Shown piece after piece: positions 18,104 through 27,238 of a DNA stretch of 64,000 nucleotides. Position numbers and translations under genes: made by a program. The DNA is taken from the NCBI RefSeq assembly GCF_003967355.1, contig NZ_BIFH01000025.1, positions 186,001 through 250,000 of the forward strand. Reading direction: 5' to 3'. The stretch comes from Embleya hyalina. Lineage in GTDB: Bacteria; Actinomycetota; Actinomycetes; Streptomycetales; Streptomycetaceae. Within the stretch, counting starts at the first letter, position 1. Every line of letters starts with the position of its first letter. The notes beneath the pieces are model-generated. The model ran no database searches and was not told the DNA's origin. It saw nothing but the letters and a program-made list of their open reading frames with translations.

Positions 18104-18850
18104 TCACTCCCGCGCCACGAAGACCGGCCGGGTCGTCAGCACGTCCACGGACCGCTGGGCACGCACCACCAGTCCCAGGGCCTCGATGGCGGGATTCCCC
18201 TCCAGGGTGAAGACGATCCCCATGCCGTGGCGCTCGGCGTGGTCCATCACCCGCTGCGCCACCCACGACGGACGTCCGCCCACCAACGCGACGTCCCCTA
18301 GCCGGACTTGGGGCCCCGCCTCGCGTCCACGGCGACCGCGCACAGGCCCAGACCCGGTCCGAAGTACACCTCGAACGCGATCCACGACCCCGGGGAACTC
18401 GCATACGACGGGGCACCGACCAGGGCGGCCCTGACCCCCTCCGGCGACGACCCGAATCGCAACGGGCCCACCCCCACGAACGGAACGAACTCCCACTCCA
18501 CCCCATCGTCCCGAACCACCCACACATCCTCCACGCCCCGACACTCCCCTTCCGACTCGAACACGACCGTGTCTCCGCCCTCGCCACCGTCGCGCCCGCG
18601 ACGAAGCCGGTGAGCCCCACCCCGAACTCGGAGGCGACACGCCCCCGACGGGCCTGTCGCCGACGCACCCGACGAGAACCGCATCGAACCCACAACGCGC
18701 CACGGTCACCGGCTCGTCGGGCGGCACGGGAACAATGCGTCCCGTGAGCGGAAGTGTGCAGGAGGGCTCCAACACGGTGAGCACCGCTCGCACGGTGACG
18801 ACGCCGTCGACCGCGATGCCCTCGGGAAGACCACCATGACCATCCTCGTG
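18104..18850 (-). pseudogene. frameshifted hypothetical gene
   Basis: Two minus-strand frames fit end to end. One reads WVVRDDGVEWEFVPFVGVGP, then SWIAFEVYFGPGLGLCAVAV and DARRGP before a stop at 18298-18300. The other continues at the same point as QVRLGDVALVGGRPSWVAQR and ends GLVVRAQRSVDVLTTRPVFV, with TGA at 18104-18106. The shift lies in a GGGGCCCC run near 18310. Further upstream, VLEPSCTLPLTGRIVPVPPD in a third frame suggests a second disruption or a separate short gene. Function unknown. A sequencing error in the G/C run cannot be excluded, in which case part of the gene would be intact. Confidence 0.55.
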
Positions 18851-19069
18851 AACCGGATGGTCGACATCGCGGGCCGCACCACCACGTTCTGCGATCCGGC
18901 CCGTCACGCCGTCGACCCGACTCGGCGAACAACCCCGTCAACCGGGGCGTCACGGGGAGACACCAGCCGATTCCCGCCGGGTTTTCGAAGTTTCCTTCAT
19001 CGTCGTAGCCGAATGGCGTCGGTGCGTGACGCTAAGGTCGTGGAACTCGACGACCGCAGGAGGATTTCC

Positions 19070-19594
19070 ATGTTCCCGTCGTTCACACCCTCGGTGCGCA
19101 GCGCAGTGCTCGTCGTGACGGTGTCAGTCGTGTTCGGCGTCTCCTGCGACACCTCGAACGGCGGATCGCAGGAGACGGCCGCAGCGGGTGCGTCCGTGCC
19201 ATCGGCGTCACTGGGCACCGACTCGCCCACCCCCGCTCGTACTTCGGTGTCGGCCGATGCGTCGATCGCCCCGTCGGCCGCGGTACCGAAGGTGAAGGTA
19301 CGGGACGCGTTCGCCGGGCTCCAGGCAACCCTGAACGACACCTGCACCCCGGCCAATTGCGCCTACTTCCTCGGGCGGGTCCACGACGAACTCCACCGCC
19401 TGGACCGGGCGATGAAGACGGATCCGAAGGGCGCAGGCCACTTCCCCGAACCTATAGCCCTGATCAAGGCACTCGACGCCGAACTCGGCAGCGACCGATC
19501 CTTCGAGAACCTGAAAAAGCACCAGACCACGCTGATCCACACCCGGGACCGGATCAACACCTGGATGCAGGGCCACCCCAACGACTACCGCTGA
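19070..19594 (+). CDS. small lipoprotein of unknown function
   Basis: The 174-residue lipoprotein has the signal sequence MFPSFTPSVRSAVLVVTVSV and lipobox GVSC with the cysteine at residue 25. A Ser/Ala/Thr linker leads to a helical domain (VRDAFAGLQATLNDTCTPAN, LGRVHDELHRLDRAMKTDP, ending INTWMQGHPNDYR). Two cysteines in TCTPANC could form a disulfide. Start ATG 19070 has a perfect AGGAGG. It has no operon partners and no recognised family. Confidence 0.75.
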   Translation: MFPSFTPSVRSAVLVVTVSVVFGVSCDTSNGGSQETAAAGASVPSASLGTDSPTPARTSVSADASIAPSAAVPKVKVRDAFAGLQATLNDTCTPANCAYFLGRVHDELHRLDRAMKTDPKGAGHFPEPIALIKALDAELGSDRSFENLKKHQTTLIHTRDRINTWMQGHPNDYR

Positions 19595-20808
19595 CACACC
19601 ACCACCCACCCACGAGTCGACACGTCACCCGGGCGGCGCGAGACGGGCGGAGATCAGCACGACGACCAGACCGGTACGCCGGCCAGGGCAAACAACAGGA
19701 CCCATCGGCACGTCGAGAGCGGCCCGTTCACGCTCGCCGGGCCCGCGGCCGTCGTGATCGCCGCAGAGAACGGGACGGCAACACCGGCGGTCGCCGTTCG
19801 TGGCAATCCAGCCGATGCGCGCACCCGCCACACCACCCGATCCACCCGGGCCACCCGGTTCGTGCGCACGGCGTCCATCACCCACGCGGGTTCGGCGAGA
19901 GGTCCGGAGAAACGGATCCGGAGTAATCCCGGCACCGCGCTCCGGGCCTACTCAGCGGCTCGTGACTCTCCGTCAGCTCGATGGCGGCATGTTGCGCGGT
20001 CGGCAGTGGTCTTCGACGTCGAGCACACGGCGCCCTGCCTCGGCTCGGAACTCATGTGCCGGATAGCGGCCGGTCGACGCTCCGCCCGGACCCGGGTACT
20101 CGCTTCTGATCCGACCCCAGAACGCGGGGCGTTCGGTCTCTGGGACGACCCGGAGACTGATCCCACCCGTCCCCCATTCAACCGGCGTGGCATGGTCCAT
20201 GACGAGCCGACGGACGACCCGCACGTCCAGGCGCTTGCGGTGGAGCACTCAGCGGATTCCTTGCTCGTCCACGAGCGTGGCCGGATCCTTCAGAGCGCCA
20301 GGGTCGCGGGAAATCGCTGCATGAGCCGAATCTCCGCTCGCCCGATGGCGGTTCCGCGCCGCCCCAGCGACCTCACCGGGCCCGCTCGCCGGGCCCGCAC
20401 GCCGACGGCGGCCCCGCGCCGGACAACCGGTCCCGTGTGTCGCGAACACCCCACGCCCCACCTTCACACGCCCGCCCCCGCTCCGTCGTCACCTCCCGTC
20501 CGAACCGCCCGGGAGGAACCGCGACCCAGAGCAAGAGGAAGAACCCTCGGCGTCGGCCGTCATCCACGTTCGGCGCCCTGGCCTCCGCGCTGCCCGCAGT
20601 GCGCACGATGCTCGCCGGTCGCTGCCGGCAGCTTCTGAGGCCGGGGGCAGCCGTCGCCGGCCGGTGGGCGTTGACGGATCCTCGACACCCGACAAGACCA
20701 CCTGCGGCAGGGCATGTCGGTGCCCGCGAGGGATGATCGTTCGCACGACCGACAACCCCGGCGGACCGGATTGGATGGCAAGGTGCTCGAACGCGCTCCG
20801 GTGGCCGT
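19595..20808. other. 1.2-kb region without an intact gene, possible remnants
   Basis: No frame with a start signal was found. A minus-strand stretch (about 20247 to 19973) reads GGISLRVVPETERPAFWGRI and then YPAHEFRAEAGRRVLDVEDH, which looks like the C-terminus of a soluble protein, and an in-frame stop separates it from ALKDPATLVDEQGIR just upstream. A hydrophobic minus-strand stretch near 19680-19720 may be another remnant. I regard this as a graveyard of decayed sequence. Confidence 0.35.
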
Positions 20809-21402
20809 TCAGTCCTCGCTGTGGAACGGAGGGCGGGTCCAGAGGGTGAGGTCGCTGCTGGTCGCGATTGCCAGGGTGCGACCGGCTGGGGAGAAACCGG
20901 CGGTGCGCAGTTCCGAGTAATCGGAGTGGAAGATATGCCACCAAGTGCCTCCCGCCGCTCCGTTGTTTGCTCCGCCGTCGGCGGAGAGGATGATGCGGTC
21001 GTGGGGCCAGTCGGGGCTGACGACATCTACCGTCGAACCGTCCTGGGTCGTGCTGTGTAGACCGCCGCCGAAGAGGCCGGCGATGCGAATCTCGGTTCCT
21101 GCGACGGGACCGAGTCCAGGGCACGCGAGGTCCGGGTGTGTGTCAGGGGTGCTCGTGGCGGGGTCGGGATCCCGGTCCCGGGCGATCCTGTCGCCGGTGA
21201 CTGCGTCGAAGAGCCCGTGTCCGTCGTGGGATACGACCATGACGAGGTCGTGTCCGGTGTCCGGATGGATCGCGAAGCCGATGCCGAGCAGGCCACCGAT
21301 GGGGATTCCTCGGCCCAGGACCGGCAGCCAGGGCGTCGGGGCCGACATGACGGGGGCGGCAAGGTAACGATCGCGCAGGCGCTGCTGGTACTCCGTGATC
21401 AA
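20809..21402 (-). CDS. hypothetical protein
   Basis: The 197-residue soluble protein starts at TTG 21402 behind GAGGAGG. It has well-formed segments, GRGIPIGGLLGIGFAIHPDT, DLVMVVSHDGHGLFDAVTG, EIRIAGLFGGGLHSTTQDG and TAGFSPAGRTLAIATSSDL, so a beta-rich fold with a propeller-like repeat is likely. I recall similar hypothetical proteins in Streptomyces but no known function. It lies downstream of a second hypothetical gene on the same strand and may be co-transcribed, although a large inverted repeat lies between their main parts. Confidence 0.7.
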   Translation of the reverse strand: MITEYQQRLRDRYLAAPVMSAPTPWLPVLGRGIPIGGLLGIGFAIHPDTGHDLVMVVSHDGHGLFDAVTGDRIARDRDPDPATSTPDTHPDLACPGLGPVAGTEIRIAGLFGGGLHSTTQDGSTVDVVSPDWPHDRIILSADGGANNGAAGGTWWHIFHSDYSELRTAGFSPAGRTLAIATSSDLTLWTRPPFHSED

Positions 21403-21511
21403 CCTGCCTCCTCGGTTCGGTTGACGTTGAGGATCTCTCCCGCAGCGTGCCGAGTCGACTGGATTTCACAGGGACTGATCTCGGCTGACCTGCGCGGACT
21501 GGGTTCTCCTG

Positions 21512-21877
21512 TCAAACGCCTCGATTGGTTGTCACGGCGGCGGCGACCGGATCACTTGAGACGCCGGGGCGCCGAAAGTCTCGAGTGATCCGATCCTGGA
21601 AGCCGAGATACCGGGTGTTGTCCCAGTTGTCCCGGCCTGTCCCTGCTGCTTCGAAGTGATACCGGATTTGGGTGTTCAGCCAGGACTGGTAGTCCCTGAA
21701 GTTCCTTGCGAGGCCGTTGGGATGCTCTCGTTGTGCCAAGAACTCGCCCGAGAGTCGGAAGAGCGTCGCGAAGGCTCGACGTCGGCGCGCGACATGAGCG
21801 GATGGATCCCCTGCCGAAGGGAGATGGCGAACGAGGGCGGGCCGGTTGAGATCATGCCCTGTTGAGCCGGACGGCAT
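21512..21877 (-). CDS. small hypothetical protein, possibly truncated
   Basis: About 121 codons are open. The central part, REHPNGLARNFRDYQSWLNT followed by QIRYHFEAAGTGRDNWDN and TRYLGFQDRITRDF, reads like a real helical protein. The start is unclear and no strong ribosome binding site is visible. The last 25 codons run through a large inverted repeat, so the C-terminus may be a readthrough into non-coding DNA after truncation. It is divergent from the gene at 21913. Function unknown. Confidence 0.45.
   Translation of the reverse strand: MPSGSTGHDLNRPALVRHLPSAGDPSAHVARRRRAFATLFRLSGEFLAQREHPNGLARNFRDYQSWLNTQIRYHFEAAGTGRDNWDNTRYLGFQDRITRDFRRPGVSSDPVAAAVTTNRGV
21548..21592. repeat. 45-bp inverted repeat (hairpin)
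   Basis: CGGATCACTTGAGAC (21548-21562) pairs with GTCTCGAGTGATCCG (21578-21592) at 14 of 15 positions around a 15-base GC-rich loop. It falls inside the 3' part of the small minus-strand frame. It could be a terminator separating that gene from the next one. Confidence 0.6.
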
Positions 21878-21912
21878 CCGGCGAGGTCGAACCCCCGCCG
21901 TAAGCTCGCGCC

Positions 21913-22794
21913 ATGCCGATCGAGTACGGATCTCGGAACAACGTCAAACACTGGAATGAATGCACGGATGTCCACGACTTTTTGGAGCAGATTCGCCTCC
22001 GCCCCGGCGTCTGGCTGCCCGGCGGCTCGCTCCGGAGCCTGGAGTCCATCCTGATCGGCTATCGGATCGCGCTCGGCGTTCACGCCGTCGACGAGCCCTT
22101 TGACTTCTGGCCCGAAGGCGCCTTCGCTCAATGGCTCCGGCAACATCTCGAACAGCACAGTTCCCTCGGCTGGGCCTCCGAGATCGAACGGGTGACGCCC
22201 GACGGTTCCAGCCCGGTCGAGGAGTTCTTCCGACTGCTGGACCGGTACCGCGCCGAGTCGGTCTCGCCCACGTCCGGCCCACGGTGGCGGACCGATCATC
22301 CTGCGATGCGGGCCGTCCGCATCGAACTCGATCGTCACGACTGGGCCGCGATGCAATGCGGTTGCGGCAAGTCGGCGAGTCACCTGCCCGATGCCCTCTT
22401 GCGGCTCATCGCTGCCCGAACGCCCGGAGACGCGTCCCTGGCCGAAGTCGACGACCACGTCATGATCCAGTCCAACCTCACGGACCCTGCCCCGGCCGTC
22501 ACCGCAGTAGTCCTCGCGTCCCTGGCCGACCCCGACCTCACAACGCCCGTCGCCCGCACCGCACTACTGCAGTTCCTCCTGGGCGTGAGTGCCGGCGACA
22601 CGACCCAGCAGGTGGAATGCGTGGAACTCATTCGCGGAGGGATCTGGATTCTCTACCGGGAGTTGGTCGCTCACCCATCAATCGACGCCCGAGCGCATGC
22701 CTACGAGACCCTGAGCAACCTCGATACCGAGCAAGAACGGCTCGCTGCCTTCCACCACGCTCTCCGCGACCATTTCCCCGCATACCTGGACTGA
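21913..22794 (+). CDS. hypothetical protein with two-domain layout
   Basis: The 293-residue cytosolic protein has an N-terminal domain (about 1-110) starting MPIEYGSRNNVKHWNECTDV, with RLRPGVWLPGGSLRSLESIL and IGYRIALGVHAVDEPFDF. This pattern is common in Streptomyces proteins of unknown function. The C-terminal part (about 145-290) is made of short helices resembling HEAT-like repeats (AVVLASLADPDLTTPVARTA, HAYETLSNLDTEQERLA). It may be an immunity-type or regulatory protein, but this is speculation. A hairpin terminator follows. Confidence 0.65.
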   Translation: MPIEYGSRNNVKHWNECTDVHDFLEQIRLRPGVWLPGGSLRSLESILIGYRIALGVHAVDEPFDFWPEGAFAQWLRQHLEQHSSLGWASEIERVTPDGSSPVEEFFRLLDRYRAESVSPTSGPRWRTDHPAMRAVRIELDRHDWAAMQCGCGKSASHLPDALLRLIAARTPGDASLAEVDDHVMIQSNLTDPAPAVTAVVLASLADPDLTTPVARTALLQFLLGVSAGDTTQQVECVELIRGGIWILYRELVAHPSIDARAHAYETLSNLDTEQERLAAFHHALRDHFPAYLD

Positions 22795-22833
22795 GCACAC
22801 CCGCCAGCAAGCAATCCCCGACACAGCCTGGAA

Positions 22834-22870
22834 ACGCCGTCAGGACCACTCGTAAACACCCTGACGGTGT
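22834..22870 (+). terminator. hairpin terminator
   Basis: ACGCCGTCAGG (22834-22844) pairs with CCTGACGGTGT (22860-22870) at 10 of 11 positions, with a 15-base loop. It lies 40 bp after the stop of the preceding gene. Confidence 0.65.
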
Positions 22871-23664
22871 CCCCATGCGACGAACCAGGTCATCCGAGAC
22901 ACCGAGCGAATCGGAACCGCCGGGCGTGGCGACCGGCACGTGTGTCCGCCGTTGTCGCCGCCCCGTCGTGCTCCGATACCGCGCGACAGCGACCGCCGCA
23001 GCCGGGGACCTGGAGCGCGCCGACCACCGCCCGCCTCGAGCCGTACGTCTTCGCGCCGTCGACCTCGGGATCGCTGCGGCGGGGCTACCGGCCGGCCGGC
23101 GCCATCGCCCCATCCGGTGGCCGAGCGGCACCGATGCAGTCACATGACGCATACCCCGGCTGTCCGGCCGGCCGCAGAATCGTGAAGCGAGCACCCTCGG
23201 GCCTTTCCGGGGCGGCGGGCAGGCACGATCGGGCGGCGCCGGTGGCGTCGTGCCATCACGGGCGGGGATCGCGGAAGGCGCTGCCGTGGTTGCCCGACGT
23301 TCGTGGCTGGTCGGACTCGGGTTCCGTGCTCCATGTGGTCGGCTTGTGCGCCGCTTCTGTGTCGTCGACGGCTTGGCCGATGTGGAGCGGCCTCGTGAGG
23401 CTGCTCGCGAGCGGGCGAACGCGCGGCGCACGGAAACGTGCGGCTTGGTGACGGCTGCGTCGAGATGCGTCGAATGTCGGGTGACCTTTCGGGCGGCCGG
23501 CGGCTGTCCGTCCCAAGTCCGCGCACCGCGTGGCCCCTTCGCGGTCGCCGAAACCCGCGCCGGCGCCGGCGATGGACGCCCACATGCTGCGGGGTCCCGT
23601 GGCCGGGCGGAACCCGAAGGTTCCCGCACGGCCGTGCACACACGAAAGGACCTACGGAGACCCC
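22871..23664. other. intergenic region of about 0.8 kb, no gene seen
   Basis: All frames are GC-biased shadows without ribosome binding sites. It contains one copy of a 22-bp motif (23134-23155) that recurs at 26224. The promoter of the FUSC-like gene must lie near the right end. Confidence 0.3.
23134..23155 (+). repeat. 22-bp dispersed motif, copy 1
   Basis: ATGCAGTCACATGACGCATACC matches the copy at 26224-26245 at 19 of 22 positions. The core GTCACRTGAC is palindromic or nearly so. Confidence 0.5.
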
Positions 23665-25917
23665 ATGGTGGCAAGGACGACGACATCGTTGTGGGACCGG
23701 TTCGCGGCCTTCGACCCCGGTCTCGTGCGTCTGGCCTCCGCGCTGGGCGCCGTGCTCGGTACCGCCGCGACCCTCGCCGTGCTGACAGCGCTGCGCGTGC
23801 CCGAGACGGCGCTGGTGGTCGGCGGCTTCACCGCGATGACGACGTCACTGGCCGTCGGCGACCTACACCCGCGCAACCGGTTCGTCACGCTCGGACTCGG
23901 CGTTCCGCTCTCGCTCGCGTCCCTGGCCGCCGGAGCCGCGCTGACGCCGTACCCGACAGCGGCCAAGCTGGTCTTCCTGATGGTGATCCACCTCGCCGTT
24001 CAGGCCCGCCGGTTCGGCCCGCGAGGGCTGGGCCTGGGGATCTTCGGTTTCATGGCCTTCCTGCTGTCTCAATTCACCCAGGCCCGGGTCGACCGGCTTC
24101 CGCTGTTCGGGGCATCGGTACTGGTCGCGTTCGGGGCCGTCACGATCGTGTGGTGCTGGGTCGGCCCCGTCACGGCGTCCCGCGCCCTGATGCGACTGCG
24201 GCGCACATTCGATGTGCGTCTGCACGACGTTCTGCGGGACACGGCCTCGATGATCGCCACCGGGCAGGACATCGACGCCCGGAGCCGATCGTTGCAGGAC
24301 CGCCTCGACCGGCTGCACGCATCCGTGCTGCTGATCGAGGACTTTCTCGACGAGCGCGCCGCCGACGAGGACACCGAGGCCCTGCCGGCGCACCTCGGCC
24401 GGGTGGAGGTGGCCGCGCATCGCCTGGCCGTACTGGCGGTTCGTGCGATGCGCACCCCGGCAGCCGGCAACGATCCGGCGGAGCGGACGGCGCGACAGCT
24501 GCTCGCCCGGCGCATCCGGGCTCTCCGGCAGCCCACCGTGGGAACTCCCTGCGCGGCCGAGCGGTGGGTTGAGGGGTACGAAGGCGGCCCGGCGAACCGG
24601 CCGACCCGCTCCGCTCTCGTGCTGGACTGCTTCCCCCCGGTCGACGAACTCGCCGAAGCCCTGCGGGTTCTCGGCCCACGCGAGCGCCCGGCAGGACGCG
24701 GGACACCTCCGGGCAAGCCCGCCCCACGCACCTTCGGGGCGCCGCCGCGCGGGGGCACGGACACCGAAAGCCTGAAGCGGGAAGCCACCCGTCAGGCGTT
24801 TCAGGTGACGGTTGCCTCGGCTCTCGCCATCGCGGGCGGTCAGCTCCTGTCGCCGCACCTGTGGTACTGGGCCGTCGCGGCCGCATGGGTCGTCTTCATC
24901 AAGAACGAGAGCACCGGCGAGGTACTGCTCCAGAGCCTGCGGCGGCTGGCGGGCACGGGCCTCGGCGTGGTGTTCGGCTACGGCCTTGTCGCCCTGGTCG
25001 GCGGAGACGGCCCCGTCCTGCTGGCGCTGCTCCTGCTGTGCATGTTCGGAATGTTCTACACCCCGTCGCACGCCTACTGGGCCGTGACGTTCTTCATCAC
25101 CGGCACGCTCGGCATGCTGCTCGCGCTGATGGACACCTTCTCGACGCACGTGCTGCTCCTGCGTGTCCAGGAGACCGCACTCGGAGTGTCCTGCGGGATC
25201 CTTGCCGCCGTCCTCGTCCTTCCCACCACGGTCCGCCGCGCCGGCGACGCGGAACTGGTCGGCTTCCTGCAAGTCCTCGACCGCCTCCTACGGACCGTCG
25301 CGGCAGGAAGCACGGGCACGGAAATCCCGACGAGCCGGGTCCGCGCGGCACACGACCTCGACCGGGCACTGGAATCCTTCCGCAGGGCCTGTCTGCCGCT
25401 CACCCATCCGCTCAATCCGCAGCGCCGCCGCCGGCACCGCGTCCGCCACCTGCTGGAACTCCTCGAGACCGGCGCGTACCACGCACGAAGCCTGGCCGCC
25501 GCTGCCGAACGTCTCCCGGCGGACCACGTCCCGGAGTGCGCCACCCGTCTCGCGGCTGCCGCCGCCCGCGCGCACGAGACCGTGACCCATCTGATCCGGG
25601 TCACCGGCCGTCGATCGGCAAGCGCCTCACGAACGGCACGCCCCACGGTCGTCAGGGCACTGTCCCGGCTCTCGGAGGAACAACGCGTGAGCCGCGACCG
25701 GCCGTCGCCGGAGTACCGCCTGCTGCTGCACGTCGAGCGCCTCCATGTGGCCCTGACCGCGCTCGTACAAGCCTTGGACCCACTCGCCTCGGACCCCGAC
25801 CGCACCACTGCGGTGTCCTCCGAGAGGACGGACATCCCCTTGCCGCCCGGCCCGATCCGGGCCGCCGCCGCCGCAGTGAGCTGCCGCGCCCTCGCCGACC
25901 GGTGCGAACGCGCCTGA
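23665..25917 (+). CDS. FUSC-family membrane protein
   Basis: This 750-residue integral membrane protein has two hydrophobic blocks, a layout typical of fusaric-acid-resistance-like (FUSC/YccS) proteins. The first block spans residues about 15-160 (LASALGAVLGTAATLAVLTA, later LVFLMVIHLAVQARRFGPRG). The second, about 370-520, includes SPHLWYWAVAAAWVVFIKNE and ALLLLCMFGMFYTPSHAYWA. Long soluble helical segments follow each block. Family members are proposed to export aromatic acids or maintain the envelope. The ATG at 23665 follows GGAGA; an ATG 45 codons upstream lacks a site. It stands alone, so its substrate is not indicated. Confidence 0.85.
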   Translation: MVARTTTSLWDRFAAFDPGLVRLASALGAVLGTAATLAVLTALRVPETALVVGGFTAMTTSLAVGDLHPRNRFVTLGLGVPLSLASLAAGAALTPYPTAAKLVFLMVIHLAVQARRFGPRGLGLGIFGFMAFLLSQFTQARVDRLPLFGASVLVAFGAVTIVWCWVGPVTASRALMRLRRTFDVRLHDVLRDTASMIATGQDIDARSRSLQDRLDRLHASVLLIEDFLDERAADEDTEALPAHLGRVEVAAHRLAVLAVRAMRTPAAGNDPAERTARQLLARRIRALRQPTVGTPCAAERWVEGYEGGPANRPTRSALVLDCFPPVDELAEALRVLGPRERPAGRGTPPGKPAPRTFGAPPRGGTDTESLKREATRQAFQVTVASALAIAGGQLLSPHLWYWAVAAAWVVFIKNESTGEVLLQSLRRLAGTGLGVVFGYGLVALVGGDGPVLLALLLLCMFGMFYTPSHAYWAVTFFITGTLGMLLALMDTFSTHVLLLRVQETALGVSCGILAAVLVLPTTVRRAGDAELVGFLQVLDRLLRTVAAGSTGTEIPTSRVRAAHDLDRALESFRRACLPLTHPLNPQRRRRHRVRHLLELLETGAYHARSLAAAAERLPADHVPECATRLAAAAARAHETVTHLIRVTGRRSASASRTARPTVVRALSRLSEEQRVSRDRPSPEYRLLLHVERLHVALTALVQALDPLASDPDRTTAVSSERTDIPLPPGPIRAAAAAVSCRALADRCERA

Positions 25918-26302
25918 GCCGGATTGACCGAGTGGTGGTCGGGGTGCCGGTGAACGTGACCGAGACGGCGCATCCGCCGCCCTGTCTCAAGGCGATCGAC
26001 GCCAACCGATCCCGGACCGGAGCGCGTCTGCGTTCACGAACGCCGTCATGTAGCGGCAACCGCCGGAGAACCGCGTCCCGCACCCACGCGCACGGCGCGG
26101 TCGGTCGGCCGGCCCGCCGACCGAAGGCCGACGGCGTCGTCCGGCAGCCACAACGAGGACGAACTCGTCGACGTATCCGACGTAGAGGCCACCGGAACGT
26201 GGGAGCCCGCGCCGTACACACGGGTGCAGTCACGTGACGGATACCGCACCCACCGGGGCCACTCGTACGGTCGAGTAAATCCCCGAATTCCAAGGAAATC
26301 CC
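25918..26302. other. intergenic region before the MBL operon
   Basis: No supported gene. It contains the second copy of the 22-bp motif (26224-26245), about 60 bp before the MBL hydrolase start, so the motif may be a control site of that operon. Confidence 0.3.
26224..26245 (+). repeat. 22-bp dispersed motif, copy 2
   Basis: GTGCAGTCACGTGACGGATACC contains the perfect palindrome GTCACGTGAC and matches the copy at 23134-23155 at 19 of 22 positions. Confidence 0.5.
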
Positions 26303-27217
26303 ATGGAACAGATCACCCTAGGCAATGTCTCCGTCACCCGGGTATGGGAATACTACGGTTCCGTCGAAATGACGCCCGACACCTTCTTCCCGGAAAGCTC
26401 GAAGGAAGTCTGGGAGAACGGTGCCGACTGGCTCGTCCCGCATTTTCTGGATTCCGAGACCAACATCGTGAATTCGGCGATCCAGACCTGGCTGCTGCGC
26501 AGCGAGGGCAAAACGATCCTGGTCGACACCGGCGTGGGCAACCACAAGGACCGTCCCTACGCCCCGGTCTGGAACCGCCTCGAAACGGACTTCCTGGCCA
26601 ACCTCGCCCGGGCCGGTGTGCGGCCGGAGGACGTGGACATCGTGATCAACACGCATCTCCACATCGACCACGTCGGCTGGAACACCTACCTGGACGAACG
26701 GCAGTGGGTGCCGACATTCCCCAACGCCACCTACCTGATGTCGAAGGACGACTTCGACTTCTGGAACCCGGAGAACGGTCACCGGCCGCTGCTCGGCCGC
26801 GGCAACCAGAACGTGTTCGAGGACAGCGTGGCCCCGGTGCACCGGGCCGGCCTGACGCGGTTGTGGGAGAACAGCCACCGGATCGACGCGAACCTGCGCC
26901 TGGACGCGGCTCCCGGGCACACGCCCGGCTCCTCCGTGCTGACGCTCGCCTCCGGTACGGACCGCGCGGTGTTCGTCGGCGACATGCTGCACAACCCGGT
27001 GCAGATCCTGGAGCCGGACACCAACAGCTGCTTCTGCGAGAACCCCGCCGAAGCCCGCGCCACCCGCCGCAAGGTGCTGGGCTGGGCGGCCGACAACAAC
27101 GCGCTCGTGATCCCCGCGCACCTGGGCGGGCACGGCGGCACCGAAGTCGTCCGCGAGGGAAGCACGTTCGCCGTCAAGGGCTGGGCGCCCTTCACCCCGT
27201 ACACCGAGCAGGGCTGA
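26303..27217 (+). CDS. metallo-beta-lactamase-fold hydrolase
   Basis: This 304-residue MBL-fold protein shows the metal motif HLHIDH at residues 118-123 (INTHLHIDHVGWN). A further His lies in AAPGHTPGSSVLTL, an Asp in AVFVGDMLHNP and a terminal His in VIPAHLGGHGG, so two zinc ions should bind. It resembles lactonase/glyoxalase-II-like MBL proteins, which hydrolyse lactones, thioesters or esters. ATG 26303 follows AAGGAA. It is the first gene of a compact operon with a carboxylesterase and a RidA protein, suggesting stepwise opening and cleavage of an ester- or lactone-containing compound. Confidence 0.88.
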   Translation: MEQITLGNVSVTRVWEYYGSVEMTPDTFFPESSKEVWENGADWLVPHFLDSETNIVNSAIQTWLLRSEGKTILVDTGVGNHKDRPYAPVWNRLETDFLANLARAGVRPEDVDIVINTHLHIDHVGWNTYLDERQWVPTFPNATYLMSKDDFDFWNPENGHRPLLGRGNQNVFEDSVAPVHRAGLTRLWENSHRIDANLRLDAAPGHTPGSSVLTLASGTDRAVFVGDMLHNPVQILEPDTNSCFCENPAEARATRRKVLGWAADNNALVIPAHLGGHGGTEVVREGSTFAVKGWAPFTPYTEQG

Positions 27218-27238
27218 AACCCGCGGAAAGGCAGCAAG

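Noticed and set aside
20437-20736. Plus-strand frame of 99 codons near 20.5 kb
   Set aside because: It is rich in Pro, Arg and Ser with no ribosome binding site, and it lies in a region where several frames are open through composition alone.
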